61,021 nt of DNA from positions 1,653-62,673 of the forward strand of contig NZ_FCOQ01000038.1 of the NCBI RefSeq assembly GCF_900021165.1, in the 5' to 3' direction. Position 1 is the first letter of the stretch, and every line of letters begins with the position of its first letter. Positions 16,975-26,422 of this stretch are shown piece after piece. The notes under the pieces are model-generated. The model searched no databases, had not been told where the DNA came from, and was given only the letters and a program-made list of their open reading frames with translations. The stretch is from Paenibacillus phocaeensis. Its GTDB lineage: Bacteria; Bacillota; Bacilli; Paenibacillales; Paenibacillaceae. Position numbers and translations under genes: made by a program.

Positions 16975-17040
16975 ATGAACAAAAGGACGCTTGCTCTTGC
17001 TCGATCCGTTACCAGACATAACGTGTCCGGACCTTGCTGA
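16975..17040 (+). CDS. Possible 21-residue leader peptide before the subtilase
   Basis: An almost perfect Shine-Dalgarno stretch, AAGGAGGTGATGA, lies in the leader of the protease gene and is followed by a 21-codon frame, MNKRTLALARSVTRHNVSGPC. The ATG lies only about two bases after the GGAGG core, which is closer than normal, so translation is doubtful. No stem-loop with T-run follows. It may be a leader peptide, a decaying gene start, or chance. The rest of 16665-17094 shows no clear feature. Confidence 0.2.
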   Translation: MNKRTLALARSVTRHNVSGPC

Positions 17041-17094
17041 ACGTTGCTCCGGGCGGCCGCCAAATTTAAAACCTCATAAAAGGGAGTGAAGAAG

Positions 17095-20000
17095 TTGATA
17101 AGTCTCAAGAGATTTCGCAAGCCTTTCTCACTTGGCATGTCGATCCTTCTAGCCTTGACCCTCGTACCCGCAGCCTCCGCCGACAGCAGCGGAGTATCGG
17201 GCAAAAGCAGTCTGAAGTCGACCGCGCCCCACGTGGCCGAAGCCAAAATCGACGCCAAATTGCAGACTCAGTTTAAGCAGGACGACTTCGTCACCTACCT
17301 GGTCAAACTCAAGGAGCAAACTGATACGACCTCGGTCGCCCAGCTCGCCCTCCAGAAAGCCAAGCTGGAGAAGGCAACGCCTTCCGCTGCTAAGCTCTCC
17401 GCCCGGACTTCCGTCGTCAGCGCACTGCGCGAGACGGCCTCCCGCACCCAGTTTGCACTGGATGATTACTTGCGGAAAGCCCAGTCGTCCGGAGAAGTGA
17501 AGGACTACCAAAGCTACTTTATCGTAAATGCCATGGCTGTGACAAGTACAAAAGAGGTACTGGAGCAAATCGCCCTTTTTCCTGAAGTGGAGAAGATCCT
17601 TCCGAATGAAGAACGCCATCTGCAAAAGGTCGAAGTTCATAAAGAACCGGCAACCCTGCCTGCCGTAGAGACGCCTTCCGCGAACCCTGTAGACGATCGG
17701 ACGTCTCCGCTTGACGGCGCAAGCAAGGCCTCATCGAACGTCTCGCCCAGCAGCATCGAATGGAATATCGCTCAAGTCAATGCTCCCCAGGTTTGGGATA
17801 TGGGCATCGACGGGACCGGCATCGTTGTTGCCAACCTTGATACCGGCGTCGAGCTGAACCATCCAGCCTTGAGAAGCAAATGGCGCGGGTTCGATGCCTC
17901 GGGCAATATCGTCGATCCCGAGCTCAGCTGGTACGATCCGCATAGCCACGCTTCGCTCCCTACGGATGGCCACGGCCACGGCACGCACACCATGGGAACG
18001 ATGGTGGGCTCGGAGCCGGACGGCTCGAATCAAATCGGCGTCGCGCCCGGAGCTAAATGGATCGCGGTCCGCATCTTTAACCCCTCCACCACGGACGCAA
18101 TCATTCTGGACGGCGGCCAGTGGCTGCTCGCCCCGGTGGATGCCGAAGGGAATCTCCATCCCGAACTGGCCCCCGATGTCGTCAACAACTCCTGGGGCGG
18201 GGGATCGGGGATCGACGAATGGTTCCGCCCGATCGTGCAAGCCTGGAGAAGTGCGCAGATCTTCCCCGAGTTCTCAGCGGGCAATGTCGATGAGTTCAAC
18301 CCGGGCGGTCCCGGCTCCGTAGCTGCGCCGGCCAACTATCCCGAGGCGTTCGCCACCGGCGCTACGGATATTCAGGGCCAATTGGCTGACTTCTCTTTAC
18401 GGGGACCTTCTCCTTACGATGAAGTCAAGCCGGAGGTGTCCGCACCGGGCGTGAACATTCGCTCCTCTGTTCCCGGCGGAGCCTACGAAGGCGGCTGGAA
18501 CGGCACCTCGATGGCGGGTCCGCATACGACGGCGATCGCCGCCTTATTGTTGCAGGCCAACCACTCTCTGACGGTAGATCAGTTGGAGGAGATCCTGACC
18601 AGCACCGCCACGCCGAGGACGGACAGCGAATATCCCGCATCGCCCAACAATGGATACGGGAGCGGGATTGTGAACGCACTGGATGCCGTCGGCTCCGTCC
18701 TCGAAGGGGTCGGCACCGTCTCCGGTCGCGTGGTGACCGGCGGAGAAGACCTGGACGAGCCGGTTCTCGAGCATACGCCGCCTGCCTTAGTATATGAAGG
18801 ATTTGACGTGACGTTATCCGCTCGCGTGAGCGATCAGGTTGCCGTCACTTCCGTCGAGGTTTACGCCAAGGAAGCGGGAACCAGCCATTATTTATATCTT
18901 CCGGCCAAACGGGTCTCCGGGAACGAGAAGGATGGCGTATATGAAGCAACCGTCCCCGCCTTCCTGATCGGAACCGCTGGACTGGAGTATTACATTCGGG
19001 TAAATGACTACGGCAACAACGGGTTTGACAGCAAACCGTACGTCGTAACGGTCTCGGCCGGTATCGAGCCCGGATATCTGCAGGACTTCGAGTCGGAGCC
19101 CCTCGGCTACCAATCCGGGGGAACCGGCAACACCTGGGCTTGGGGAACGCCGGTCAGCGGACCGGGGAGCGCTTATTCCGGCGACAAGGTGTACGCCAGC
19201 AATCTGACCGGAAGTTACGCCTCTGGGGCCGACTCGTATCTGCTGACGCCGCCGATCGATTTGACGGATAGTCCGCGAGGGGCGCTGCTTTCTTTTAAAC
19301 ATTGGTATGACCTGGAAGCGGGCCGCGATTTCGGCACAGTGTACATCGCTTCCTTGGACACCGACTACGCCTTCGTGCCGCTGGCGGAATTCACCGGCGC
19401 GAGCGGCGGGTGGAAAACGCAATACCTGGACCTGCGCGATTATGCCGGCGAACAGATTTACCTGCAGTTCGGACTGAGCAGCGACGGCTCGGTGCAGAAG
19501 GCCGGCTGGTACCTGGACGACTTGTCGCTGCAAGCCCCTGACGCCACCGCACCGGAGGCGCCCGCCGATCTGACCGGTTCCGTGAACTTTACCGGCAGCG
19601 CCGAGCTGTCCTGGTCCCCGTCCGCCGATGAGGATGTGAAGTTGTACACGGTCTATCGCTCGACCACTTCGGGCTCGGGTTATGAGGCGATCGGAACAAC
19701 CGGCCAGACGGAGTTTACCGACACGGCAACCGAAACGGACCATACCTACTATTACGCCGTCACCGCTATGGACTACAGCGGGAACGAAAGCGCCAAGTCC
19801 AACGAGCTGGAGCTGACGGTCGTCCGTCCGGCGACGGTGTTCAGCGACAACTTCGACGGCAGTAACGACAACGGTTGGACACACAGCGGCACGCGGGACG
19901 AATGGGAACGCGGCACCCCGGTTGCACCCGGACCGGCCAGCGCCGTTTCCGCGCCGAACGTTTGGGGAACCGATCTCGACAACAGCTATGAGAATGGAGC

Positions 20001-22542
20001 GAACGCTTCCCTCGTCTCCCCGACGATCGATTTGAGCACCGTCGATCAGGCCACGCTGGTATTTGATCATTGGTTCGAAATCGAAACCAACTACGATAAG
20101 GGGTACGTCGAGATCAGCTCCGATGGCGGGAATACGTGGAACGAACTGGGCAAATTCTCGCATAGCACGAGCGGCAAGCAGTGGAGCCCGGTTTACTACA
20201 ATCTCGATGCCTACGCCGGGGAACAAGTCCAGGTCCGGTTCCGACTAACGACGGACAACAGCCTCGTGAAAGCCGGCTGGTACATCGACAACGTTCAAGT
20301 GCTAAGCACAACGACGCCGGAATCTCTGGTTACGAGAAACGTGCTTGGCGAAGCAGATCCGAAAGCGGACAAGGCGGTGAAATCCGGACCTGCCTATAAG
20401 CTGATTCGGACGAGCAAAGACGAATACGAACAGCTCATGAAGCAAGCGAAGCCTGCCGATGACCTCGGCATCCGCAGCCTGCCGGCCAGCGCAACCGTGA
20501 CCGTGCTGGAAACCGGGCGCTCGGCGAAGACCGATCCCGCCACCGGACGGTACAGCCTGAACCACGTCGCCGGGGATTACACGCTGAAAGCGGAAGCCTA
20601 CGGGTATTATCCGCAAACGACAAAGGTCACCATCGCCGATCAGGTGAACGCCAAGGCGAACTTCAGCCTGCAGCCGATTCCGAAAGGAACTCTCAGCGGG
20701 ACGATCACCGATGAACGCACCGGAGAGCCGATTGAAGGCGCTGCGGTGATGGTGCTTGAAGATGCAACGATCGCGCCTCAATCGAGCGCAGCCGATGGCA
20801 GCTTCTCGTTCGAGGTGCTGGAAGGCACGTATACATTGTCGGTCCGAGCGAACGATTATTACGGGAATACGTTAACCGTTACGGTACCGCCGAATGGAAC
20901 CGCCGACGGATCGTTGGCGCTCAAGCCGTTCGTGGGCTTGCCGGGCGAAATCGCCTACGATGACGGCACAGCGGAAAATGCCTGGGCATTCAACGCGGCC
21001 AACAACGCCTGGGCGGTTCGCATGACGCCGGACGCCGGCGCGGCGCAAGTCACCGGTGCGTCGATCCGATTCTGGAACACCGAATGGCCGATCCCCGGCG
21101 GAACCGCCTTCCAATATGCCGTCTACGATGCATCGGGTCCGGACGGAGCGCCGGGGCGGTCGTTAGCCGGTCCGTTTGACGGCACCGCGCTGCGCAACGA
21201 CCAATGGACCGTGCTCGAACTGCCGGATCCGGTCACCGTTGAAGGCGACTTCTATATCGTGTACATTCAAACCTTGGCCGGAACAAGCGCTCCGGGGTTA
21301 GCCGCCGACGAAACCGGCCCGAACGCCCATCGCAGCTGGAATCGAATCAACGGGGCATGGAGCCTGACGGACGAAGAAGACGGCAATTTTATGATTCGCG
21401 CAACCGTGCGTTATCCGGTGAACGCACCGGTCATTACGGCTCCTGCGGACGGTTCTTACACGAATCAATCCGCTTTCACCGTATCCGGGACCTCGCCGGC
21501 AAACAACGCGGGCGTTAAGGTGTATAACGGGACCGAGCTGGCGGGCGAAACCACGGTCGAAAGCGGACTGTTCCATCTGCCGATCGAGCTTCATGAGGGA
21601 GCCAACGTTTTGTCCGCCGAAGTGATCGTGAACGGGAAAACAACGGATCGCTCGCTCCCGGTCACCGTTACGCTGGATTCCACCGCTCCGGAACTGGAGG
21701 TCGTTTCCCCGGTGGACGGCTTCCGCACAAATTCGGAGGTGCTGAACGTGACGGGTTCTGCGCTCGATGAGTTCCTCAGCAAGCTGACCGTCAACGGACA
21801 AGAGGTTCCGCTGGAAGGCAGCGGCGCATTTGCATACCGCATGCTGATGAACGCCGGCGAGAATCGGATCACCGTTACCGCGTCGGACCAGGCCGGGAAC
21901 GAAACAACGGTCACCCGGTCCGTCTACGTGGACACCGAGCTGCCGGAAGTCGCCAATCTGTCGCCGGCAGAGGATGTCCGTCTGACAGCGGGAGAGGCGC
22001 TGACTGTCTCCTTTGACAGCGTTCCGGGACTAACGGCTTCGTTCCGCATCGAATTGCCGCTGTCGTTATCCGGCGGCGCGGGCAACGGGATTCCGCTCAC
22101 AGAAACGACGCCGGGGCATTACGAGGGAACGTATACGACGCCCGCATCGCTTGTTCTGGAAGGCGGCCTGATCGTAGTTACGGTCCGCGATGCGGCAGGG
22201 AACAGCGGTGACTTCCAGACGCCGGGCCGCTTGTACGTCAGCGCACCGGGCGAAGATCCCGGGGGCGATCCGGGAACCCCCTCGAACGTCCCGCCAGTGG
22301 CCGCGATCCATGCTGTAGAGCGCGCGGCTAAGAATACGCAAGTCGACTTTGACGGGTCGGCCTCCTCGGATACCGACGGCCGGATCGTCCGCTACAGCTG
22401 GTCGTTCGGTGACGGCGGCACGGAGCTTGGCCCCAAAGTTAAACACCGCTTCTCCGCCGCCGGAGGGTATACCGTCACCTTGACGGTGACCGATGACGAT
22501 GGCGCGGTGAGCAGCGTGGTCCACAAAATCGTGATCCGTTAA
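17095..22542 (+). CDS. Giant secreted subtilisin-like protease with InhA-type, FN3, CarbRL and PKD modules
   Basis: About 1815 residues. A signal peptide (LGMSILLALTLVPAASA) is followed by an inhibitor propeptide (FVTYLVKLKE to VEKILPNEE). The S8 peptidase domain has all three catalytic parts: Asp in VVANLDTGVELNHP, His in GHGHGTHTMG and Ser in GTSMAGPHTTA. Then come an Ig-like segment, two jelly-roll modules of the MAM/choice-of-anchor type (ending GWYLDDLSL and GWYIDNVQV), a fibronectin III repeat between them, two carboxypeptidase-regulatory repeats, another beta module, Ig-like repeats and a C-terminal PKD domain (SWSFGDGG). It resembles an enlarged bacillopeptidase F. No sortase motif is seen. 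TTG at 17095 is preferred (AGGGAG eight bases upstream); the GTG at 17086 overlaps that site. Confidence 0.92.
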   Translation: MISLKRFRKPFSLGMSILLALTLVPAASADSSGVSGKSSLKSTAPHVAEAKIDAKLQTQFKQDDFVTYLVKLKEQTDTTSVAQLALQKAKLEKATPSAAKLSARTSVVSALRETASRTQFALDDYLRKAQSSGEVKDYQSYFIVNAMAVTSTKEVLEQIALFPEVEKILPNEERHLQKVEVHKEPATLPAVETPSANPVDDRTSPLDGASKASSNVSPSSIEWNIAQVNAPQVWDMGIDGTGIVVANLDTGVELNHPALRSKWRGFDASGNIVDPELSWYDPHSHASLPTDGHGHGTHTMGTMVGSEPDGSNQIGVAPGAKWIAVRIFNPSTTDAIILDGGQWLLAPVDAEGNLHPELAPDVVNNSWGGGSGIDEWFRPIVQAWRSAQIFPEFSAGNVDEFNPGGPGSVAAPANYPEAFATGATDIQGQLADFSLRGPSPYDEVKPEVSAPGVNIRSSVPGGAYEGGWNGTSMAGPHTTAIAALLLQANHSLTVDQLEEILTSTATPRTDSEYPASPNNGYGSGIVNALDAVGSVLEGVGTVSGRVVTGGEDLDEPVLEHTPPALVYEGFDVTLSARVSDQVAVTSVEVYAKEAGTSHYLYLPAKRVSGNEKDGVYEATVPAFLIGTAGLEYYIRVNDYGNNGFDSKPYVVTVSAGIEPGYLQDFESEPLGYQSGGTGNTWAWGTPVSGPGSAYSGDKVYASNLTGSYASGADSYLLTPPIDLTDSPRGALLSFKHWYDLEAGRDFGTVYIASLDTDYAFVPLAEFTGASGGWKTQYLDLRDYAGEQIYLQFGLSSDGSVQKAGWYLDDLSLQAPDATAPEAPADLTGSVNFTGSAELSWSPSADEDVKLYTVYRSTTSGSGYEAIGTTGQTEFTDTATETDHTYYYAVTAMDYSGNESAKSNELELTVVRPATVFSDNFDGSNDNGWTHSGTRDEWERGTPVAPGPASAVSAPNVWGTDLDNSYENGANASLVSPTIDLSTVDQATLVFDHWFEIETNYDKGYVEISSDGGNTWNELGKFSHSTSGKQWSPVYYNLDAYAGEQVQVRFRLTTDNSLVKAGWYIDNVQVLSTTTPESLVTRNVLGEADPKADKAVKSGPAYKLIRTSKDEYEQLMKQAKPADDLGIRSLPASATVTVLETGRSAKTDPATGRYSLNHVAGDYTLKAEAYGYYPQTTKVTIADQVNAKANFSLQPIPKGTLSGTITDERTGEPIEGAAVMVLEDATIAPQSSAADGSFSFEVLEGTYTLSVRANDYYGNTLTVTVPPNGTADGSLALKPFVGLPGEIAYDDGTAENAWAFNAANNAWAVRMTPDAGAAQVTGASIRFWNTEWPIPGGTAFQYAVYDASGPDGAPGRSLAGPFDGTALRNDQWTVLELPDPVTVEGDFYIVYIQTLAGTSAPGLAADETGPNAHRSWNRINGAWSLTDEEDGNFMIRATVRYPVNAPVITAPADGSYTNQSAFTVSGTSPANNAGVKVYNGTELAGETTVESGLFHLPIELHEGANVLSAEVIVNGKTTDRSLPVTVTLDSTAPELEVVSPVDGFRTNSEVLNVTGSALDEFLSKLTVNGQEVPLEGSGAFAYRMLMNAGENRITVTASDQAGNETTVTRSVYVDTELPEVANLSPAEDVRLTAGEALTVSFDSVPGLTASFRIELPLSLSGGAGNGIPLTETTPGHYEGTYTTPASLVLEGGLIVVTVRDAAGNSGDFQTPGRLYVSAPGEDPGGDPGTPSNVPPVAAIHAVERAAKNTQVDFDGSASSDTDGRIVRYSWSFGDGGTELGPKVKHRFSAAGGYTVTLTVTDDDGAVSSVVHKIVIR

Positions 22543-22567
22543 TCCTCGGACTCGATCCGGAAACAGA

Positions 22568-22608
22568 TCGGCCCCAAGCGGTAGATGTTCGCTTGGGGCC
22601 GATTTTTT
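22568..22608 (+). terminator. Terminator of the subtilase gene
   Basis: TCGGCCCCAAGCG and CGCTTGGGGCCGA form a perfect 13-base stem with a short loop, followed by TTTTTT. It ends 25 bases after the protease stop codon and also insulates the convergent gene. Confidence 0.92.
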
Positions 22609-22616
22609 AATTAAGA

Positions 22617-23237
22617 TTAAGAAAGCTTTAGGACCTGATCCCATATATGTTTCAGTTTACCTGCCAACTCGGGATCCTCTTGTTGAGCTGCGGAGAAAAG
22701 GTATTCCTGATCAACATTCTCCTGCTGTGCTGTCAGCAAGTAAATTGCCCACTCCTCGCTGCGCTTGTCACTCCAATATAAGGCGGCTTTAAGCCGGTCC
22801 AGCACCAAATCCTCTATCCCGATCACGTAACAATAGCCTTCGGGCGTGCTTAGCTTGATGATTTTATCCTTGGAGCCCGCCAGCGTATCGCTTGGAATCT
22901 CAATCGGCATATCCAGTTCCTGCGCATAATAATGCCTGCGATCAGATGTCCGCTCAAAACCCAGCAACTCAAATAACCGGCGCGCTAAATCGTCCCGAAT
23001 CATCACCAAATCGATATCCGCCGTCTTATAGCTGCCCGAAGTATACAATTCCACCGCATGGCCTCCCACAATCACGGCGGGATCTGCCCCGACCTCGTCG
23101 AGCAGCGGAGTTAATATCCCCATAGCATAAAACTCTTTCCAGTTTGCTCGCTCAGGATCGGCAGCAAGATCATGCAGTCGTTGTTTCGCCTCGATCAATT
23201 TTTCCCGAAACCCTTCACTTTCCCATATGGTAGACAA
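22617..23237 (-). CDS. Nucleotidyltransferase-fold protein (possible toxin or antitoxin partner)
   Basis: A 206-residue protein. Residues about 55-80 read PAVIVGGHAVELYTSGSY followed by ADIDLVM, the glycine-rich loop and Asp-x-Asp pattern of the nucleotidyltransferase superfamily, as in AbiEii, MNT and DUF6036-type proteins. A later helix-rich part (GIEDLVLDRLKAALYWSDKR) is also common in these families. It is the second gene of a two-gene unit behind a 68-residue basic protein, with an inverted repeat upstream. Such pairs are often toxin-antitoxin or phage-defence modules, but the partner here is not AbiEi or HEPN, so the function stays open. Confidence 0.75.
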   Translation of the reverse strand: MSTIWESEGFREKLIEAKQRLHDLAADPERANWKEFYAMGILTPLLDEVGADPAVIVGGHAVELYTSGSYKTADIDLVMIRDDLARRLFELLGFERTSDRRHYYAQELDMPIEIPSDTLAGSKDKIIKLSTPEGYCYVIGIEDLVLDRLKAALYWSDKRSEEWAIYLLTAQQENVDQEYLFSAAQQEDPELAGKLKHIWDQVLKLS

Positions 23238-23256
23238 TGACGTCCCTCCCCGGTTT

Positions 23257-23463
23257 TTAGCGCAAGGTCCAATCTCGCTCGCTGTCGATTTGGATGCGTC
23301 CTTCCGAAAGACTCTTCAAAAAGCGGCTTCTTACGCTTCGCGCCAGCAGCTTCATTTCGGTCTCCGATCGCGCAGGCTTTAAAGATACCGAAGTACGGAT
23401 GATCTCCTTTTGCTTCCGCCGGCTTGCCGGTCGAATCAGTTCCGATAGATTCACCTGCCGCAT
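23257..23463 (-). CDS. Small basic hypothetical protein paired with the nucleotidyltransferase
   Basis: A 68-residue protein, MRQVNLSELIRPASRRKQ at the start, rich in Arg, Lys and Ser and predicted mostly helical. AAGGAGAG precedes its ATG at a good distance and it ends 19 bases before the nucleotidyltransferase start, so the two are co-transcribed. No known domain is recognised. Its position and size fit the small regulatory partner of a toxin-antitoxin pair, with the palindrome at 23495-23521 as a possible autoregulatory site. This is inference from layout only. Confidence 0.65.
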   Translation of the reverse strand: MRQVNLSELIRPASRRKQKEIIRTSVSLKPARSETEMKLLARSVRSRFLKSLSEGRIQIDSERDWTLR

Positions 23464-23494
23464 CCCCCATCTCTCCTTGTTCCCCGATTCATCT

Positions 23495-23521
23495 GATAAG
23501 TTACCTATAAAATAGCTTATC
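23495..23521 (-). promoter_or_regulatory. Palindrome in the promoter of the two-gene module
   Basis: GATAAG and CTTATC form a 27-base imperfect palindrome (with TA/TA inside each arm) centred on an AT-rich TTTTATAGG that could be the -10 region. It lies about 30 bases before the start of the 68-residue gene. A dimeric regulator bound there would repress the operon. Confidence 0.5.
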
Positions 23522-23549
23522 GTGCTTCAAAACACAACCACACCTTTCA

Positions 23550-24536
23550 TCAGGAAGCCGAAAACCTGCGAATCACCTCTTCGAACGCCGGCTCGGCCAT
23601 ATCGACGTCATCGATGTCGCCCCAGTCGCCCAGCGCGCGGATGATCTCTATCGTGCTGATCTCATGCCGGTTCGCCTCCACGACCACCGTGTCTTCTTCG
23701 ATGCCCGCCACCCGGAACCGCAGCCGCCCCGCCTCTGTTTCGTCGGGTATCCGAAAGGGGCCGCGGAACTTGACGCGGATCTCCGTCGGCAAGCCGATCT
23801 GTTCTCGCAGCGCCGGGATCGTGCCATCGTAAGTCAGCTTTCCCTGATCGATCACCATCACGCGGTTGCAGAGCTGCTCAATATCGTCCATGTCGTGGGT
23901 GGTGAGCAGGATCGTTTTGCCAAAATCCCGGTTCAGCTTCTGCAAAAATTGCCGGATATTCCGCTTCGCATGCACGTCCAGGCCAATCGTCGGCTCGTCG
24001 AGGAACAGCAGGTCCGGATCATGCAGCATCGCCGCCGCAATGTCGGCCCGCATCCGTTGACCCAGCGACAGCTTGCGAACCGGGGTTAACCAGAACTCGC
24101 GCAGATCCAGCAGCTCGGCGAACTGATCCAGCCGCTGGGCCTTTTCCGCTCCGCTGACGCCGTACATCTCGGCCAGGATATCGTAAGAATCCTTCACCGG
24201 CAGATCCCACCATAACTGGCTGCGTTGTCCGAATACGACGCCAAGCTGACGCACCGCCTGCCGCCGGTCCCGGTGCGGATTGACGCCGCCGACCCTCACC
24301 TCTCCGGAAGTTGGGTGCAGAATGCCGGTGAGCATTTTGATCGTTGTCGATTTGCCCGCCCCATTTGGCCCGATGTATCCGACGAATTCCCCGCGCTCAA
24401 CCTGAAAGCTGATCCCGCGCACGGCCTCCTTCAACCGATATTCCCGCGAAAATAACGTGCGAACTCCGGAAAATTTCCCTTCGCGCACGACGGGTGTTTT
24501 GAACGCCTTCATTAAGTTATGGGCTTCAATCATCAT
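23550..24536 (-). CDS. ABC-2 exporter ATPase
   Basis: A 328-residue ATPase with Walker A GPNGAGKS, Q-loop FGQRSQLWW, signature LSLGQRMRADIAAAML (a variant of LSGGQ), Walker B LLFLDEPTIGLD and switch histidine in LTTHDMDD. The C-terminal 90 residues are an accessory domain seen in exporters of this class. It is the last gene of a three-gene operon with two ABC-2 family permeases. Heteromeric exporters of this composition expel drugs or dyes in other bacteria; the substrate here is not known. Confidence 0.88.
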   Translation of the reverse strand: MMIEAHNLMKAFKTPVVREGKFSGVRTLFSREYRLKEAVRGISFQVERGEFVGYIGPNGAGKSTTIKMLTGILHPTSGEVRVGGVNPHRDRRQAVRQLGVVFGQRSQLWWDLPVKDSYDILAEMYGVSGAEKAQRLDQFAELLDLREFWLTPVRKLSLGQRMRADIAAAMLHDPDLLFLDEPTIGLDVHAKRNIRQFLQKLNRDFGKTILLTTHDMDDIEQLCNRVMVIDQGKLTYDGTIPALREQIGLPTEIRVKFRGPFRIPDETEAGRLRFRVAGIEEDTVVVEANRHEISTIEIIRALGDWGDIDDVDMAEPAFEEVIRRFSAS

Positions 24537-24550
24537 CGTCCCCTACCTCC

Positions 24551-25360
24551 TTAGCTTCCCGTACTCTGGTATTTGGTGATGCCATAACGCCAAAAGCGCA
24601 GGCTGGCGAACAAGCAGATGGCGGCGATCCCCGCCGTTGCCGCGAGCACCCACGGTCCCGTCTCGCCGCGCAAAAGATACAACGACGGCACGTAGTTGAC
24701 GAGCCCGACGGGGATGGCGAACAGCAGCAGCGAAGACATCCATTTCGGATACAAGGTCAGCGGATATTGCGCTGCCGTGCGGGCCGCATCCTCCGTAATG
24801 TTCTGCAGCTCGACGATCCGGGTTGTCCAGAAGCCCAGCGTTGCGGTAGCCAGTCCGATCGAGAACAGGATAACCGCCCCCGTGAGGATAATGAACAACG
24901 TGGCGATCACGGCGGTCCAGCCGATTTGTCCGCTGCGCATCATCGCTCCCAGCGCCCAGCTCAGAATGAAGCCGCCCTGCAGCAGCTCGGCGGGCATCAG
25001 CCGGAACTTCTGCGGCATGAGCGCCAGCAGCACCGGCATCGGCCGCGTAAGGAGTTGGTCGAGTTCGCCGCCGACAAGGTATTTTTCCAGATGATGCACT
25101 TCGTCGGCGAACGTGCGGTAGATCGTTTTGGATAACGTCATGACTGCGAACAGATAGCCTATCTCGTACACCGACCAGCCCCGGATCGCACCAAACCGGT
25201 CTAATACGATCGCCACCATCAGGAATTCGGAAACTTGAACCAGCGCAGCCAGCAAGGTGCCGACAACAAAATTGAATTTGTACTGCATTCGGCTGCGGAT
25301 AGTCGTGCGAACAAGCAGTCCGTATAGTCTAAGCCAGGATCGTAACTTTGCTCGACTCAT
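24551..25360 (-). CDS. ABC-2 family permease (DUF990 type), subunit 1
   Basis: A 269-residue protein with six membrane segments. It contains the hallmark YLVGGELDQLLTRPMPVL of the ABC2_membrane_6 (DUF990) family after the second segment. The ATG at 25360 overlaps the stop of the upstream permease gene (ATGA) and is preceded by GGAGGTGCAGGGGGG; a longer frame to 25816 is just the other permease gene read out of frame. It should form a heterodimeric channel with the next protein. Confidence 0.85.
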   Translation of the reverse strand: MSRAKLRSWLRLYGLLVRTTIRSRMQYKFNFVVGTLLAALVQVSEFLMVAIVLDRFGAIRGWSVYEIGYLFAVMTLSKTIYRTFADEVHHLEKYLVGGELDQLLTRPMPVLLALMPQKFRLMPAELLQGGFILSWALGAMMRSGQIGWTAVIATLFIILTGAVILFSIGLATATLGFWTTRIVELQNITEDAARTAAQYPLTLYPKWMSSLLLFAIPVGLVNYVPSLYLLRGETGPWVLAATAGIAAICLFASLRFWRYGITKYQSTGS

Positions 25361-26145
25361 CCCCCCTGCACCTCCACCTTCCGCCGCAGCAGCCGCGTCG
25401 CCAAGAGGCATAACACCGTCATCAAGGCGCACCAAAATAACGTCCCCCCTAACGCGGAGACGCTGCCGTTTCCGAGATATAACGTTGTCGGTACATACAG
25501 CAAATAAGGGTACGGCGTAAGCCAGGCGAAGGATTCGAGCCAGCCGGGCAGCCATTCCAGCGGAATAAAGAAGCCGGCGAGCAAATTGACCAGCGCGTGA
25601 TGGCCCCAATACAACCAGGACGACTCGGTGGTCCATAAAGCGCTGACCCCGATGAGGTAGTTGATGCAAATGGATAAATAGGAGGCTCCAAGCAAGCCGA
25701 CGGCGGTGAACCAAACGGCGGCTCCATCGCTCGGAAGCGGCAGGGAAAAGACGAAAAAATACAGGAGATAAATCGGGATGGATTTGTACACGAACTGATA
25801 GGCAATCTGCCCCCATTCCTTAGCCATCATATGAGGGAACAGGTGAATGGGCCGCATGAGATCCAGGGAGATCTGCCCGGTCCTGACGGATTGCGGAATG
25901 CCAAGTCCGTTCGTAATGAAGCTGGTAATCCAGAGGGCGGCCTGCGTGAAGGCGATGTAAGCGACCATGCCTTCTGTTCCGTAGGCGCCCAGCGAGTGGT
26001 CCCGGCCCAGCCCGATCCAGATGCAAGCGTACATGAAGCCGAACATGGCGCTCGCCAGATTATGCACCAGATGAGCTCCGCGGTATTGTACATTGCGGGC
26101 GTAGGCTTTGGAAGCCAGGGTGAGATAAAGCCCGGGATGAATCAT
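25357..26145 (-). CDS. ABC-2 family permease (DUF990 type), subunit 2
   Basis: A 262-residue protein with six membrane segments and the family signature VRTGQISLDLMRPIHLFP. The start is set at the ATG 26145 because GGAGG lies eight bases upstream; the GTG at 26154 overlaps that site. It is the first gene of the three-gene exporter operon. Upstream there is about 1.2 kb of repeat-rich DNA with no clear promoter. Confidence 0.85.
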   Translation of the reverse strand: MIHPGLYLTLASKAYARNVQYRGAHLVHNLASAMFGFMYACIWIGLGRDHSLGAYGTEGMVAYIAFTQAALWITSFITNGLGIPQSVRTGQISLDLMRPIHLFPHMMAKEWGQIAYQFVYKSIPIYLLYFFVFSLPLPSDGAAVWFTAVGLLGASYLSICINYLIGVSALWTTESSWLYWGHHALVNLLAGFFIPLEWLPGWLESFAWLTPYPYLLYVPTTLYLGNGSVSALGGTLFWCALMTVLCLLATRLLRRKVEVQGG

Positions 26146-26330
26146 GTTTGACACCTCCGATAAGCATGTTTAGAGCGAACGGAATCGCTCTCCCGGACGG
26201 ATATCCCGTCCACTTCAGACAAGGCGAATATTAGAAAGAAGGTCACTAGCATATCGTAAATTTCGAGAGGTGGCAAGAAAATTTTCCCTGTGGGCGTTAT
26301 GTTCCTGAATTCTCGCCATCCTGGACGATG

Positions 26331-26397
26331 AATAGATTGATCGATAGATCGATTACGATCGATAGATAGATTGCGATCAATAGATAGATCGATTGCA
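26331..26397. repeat. Short tandem GATA/GATC repeat
   Basis: About 67 bases built from variants of GATAGATAGATTGCGATC and GATCGATAGATCGATTACG. It lies in the gene-free stretch upstream of the exporter operon and looks like slippage-prone simple sequence. Confidence 0.7.
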
Positions 26398-26422
26398 TCC
26401 AGCCAAGCTCTTGGACAATAAA

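Noticed and set aside
18892..20226. A 444-codon open frame on the minus strand inside the protease gene
   Set aside because: It is antisense to conserved protease modules, has no ribosome-binding site and its product shows no domain. Long shadow frames are expected in GC-rich genes.
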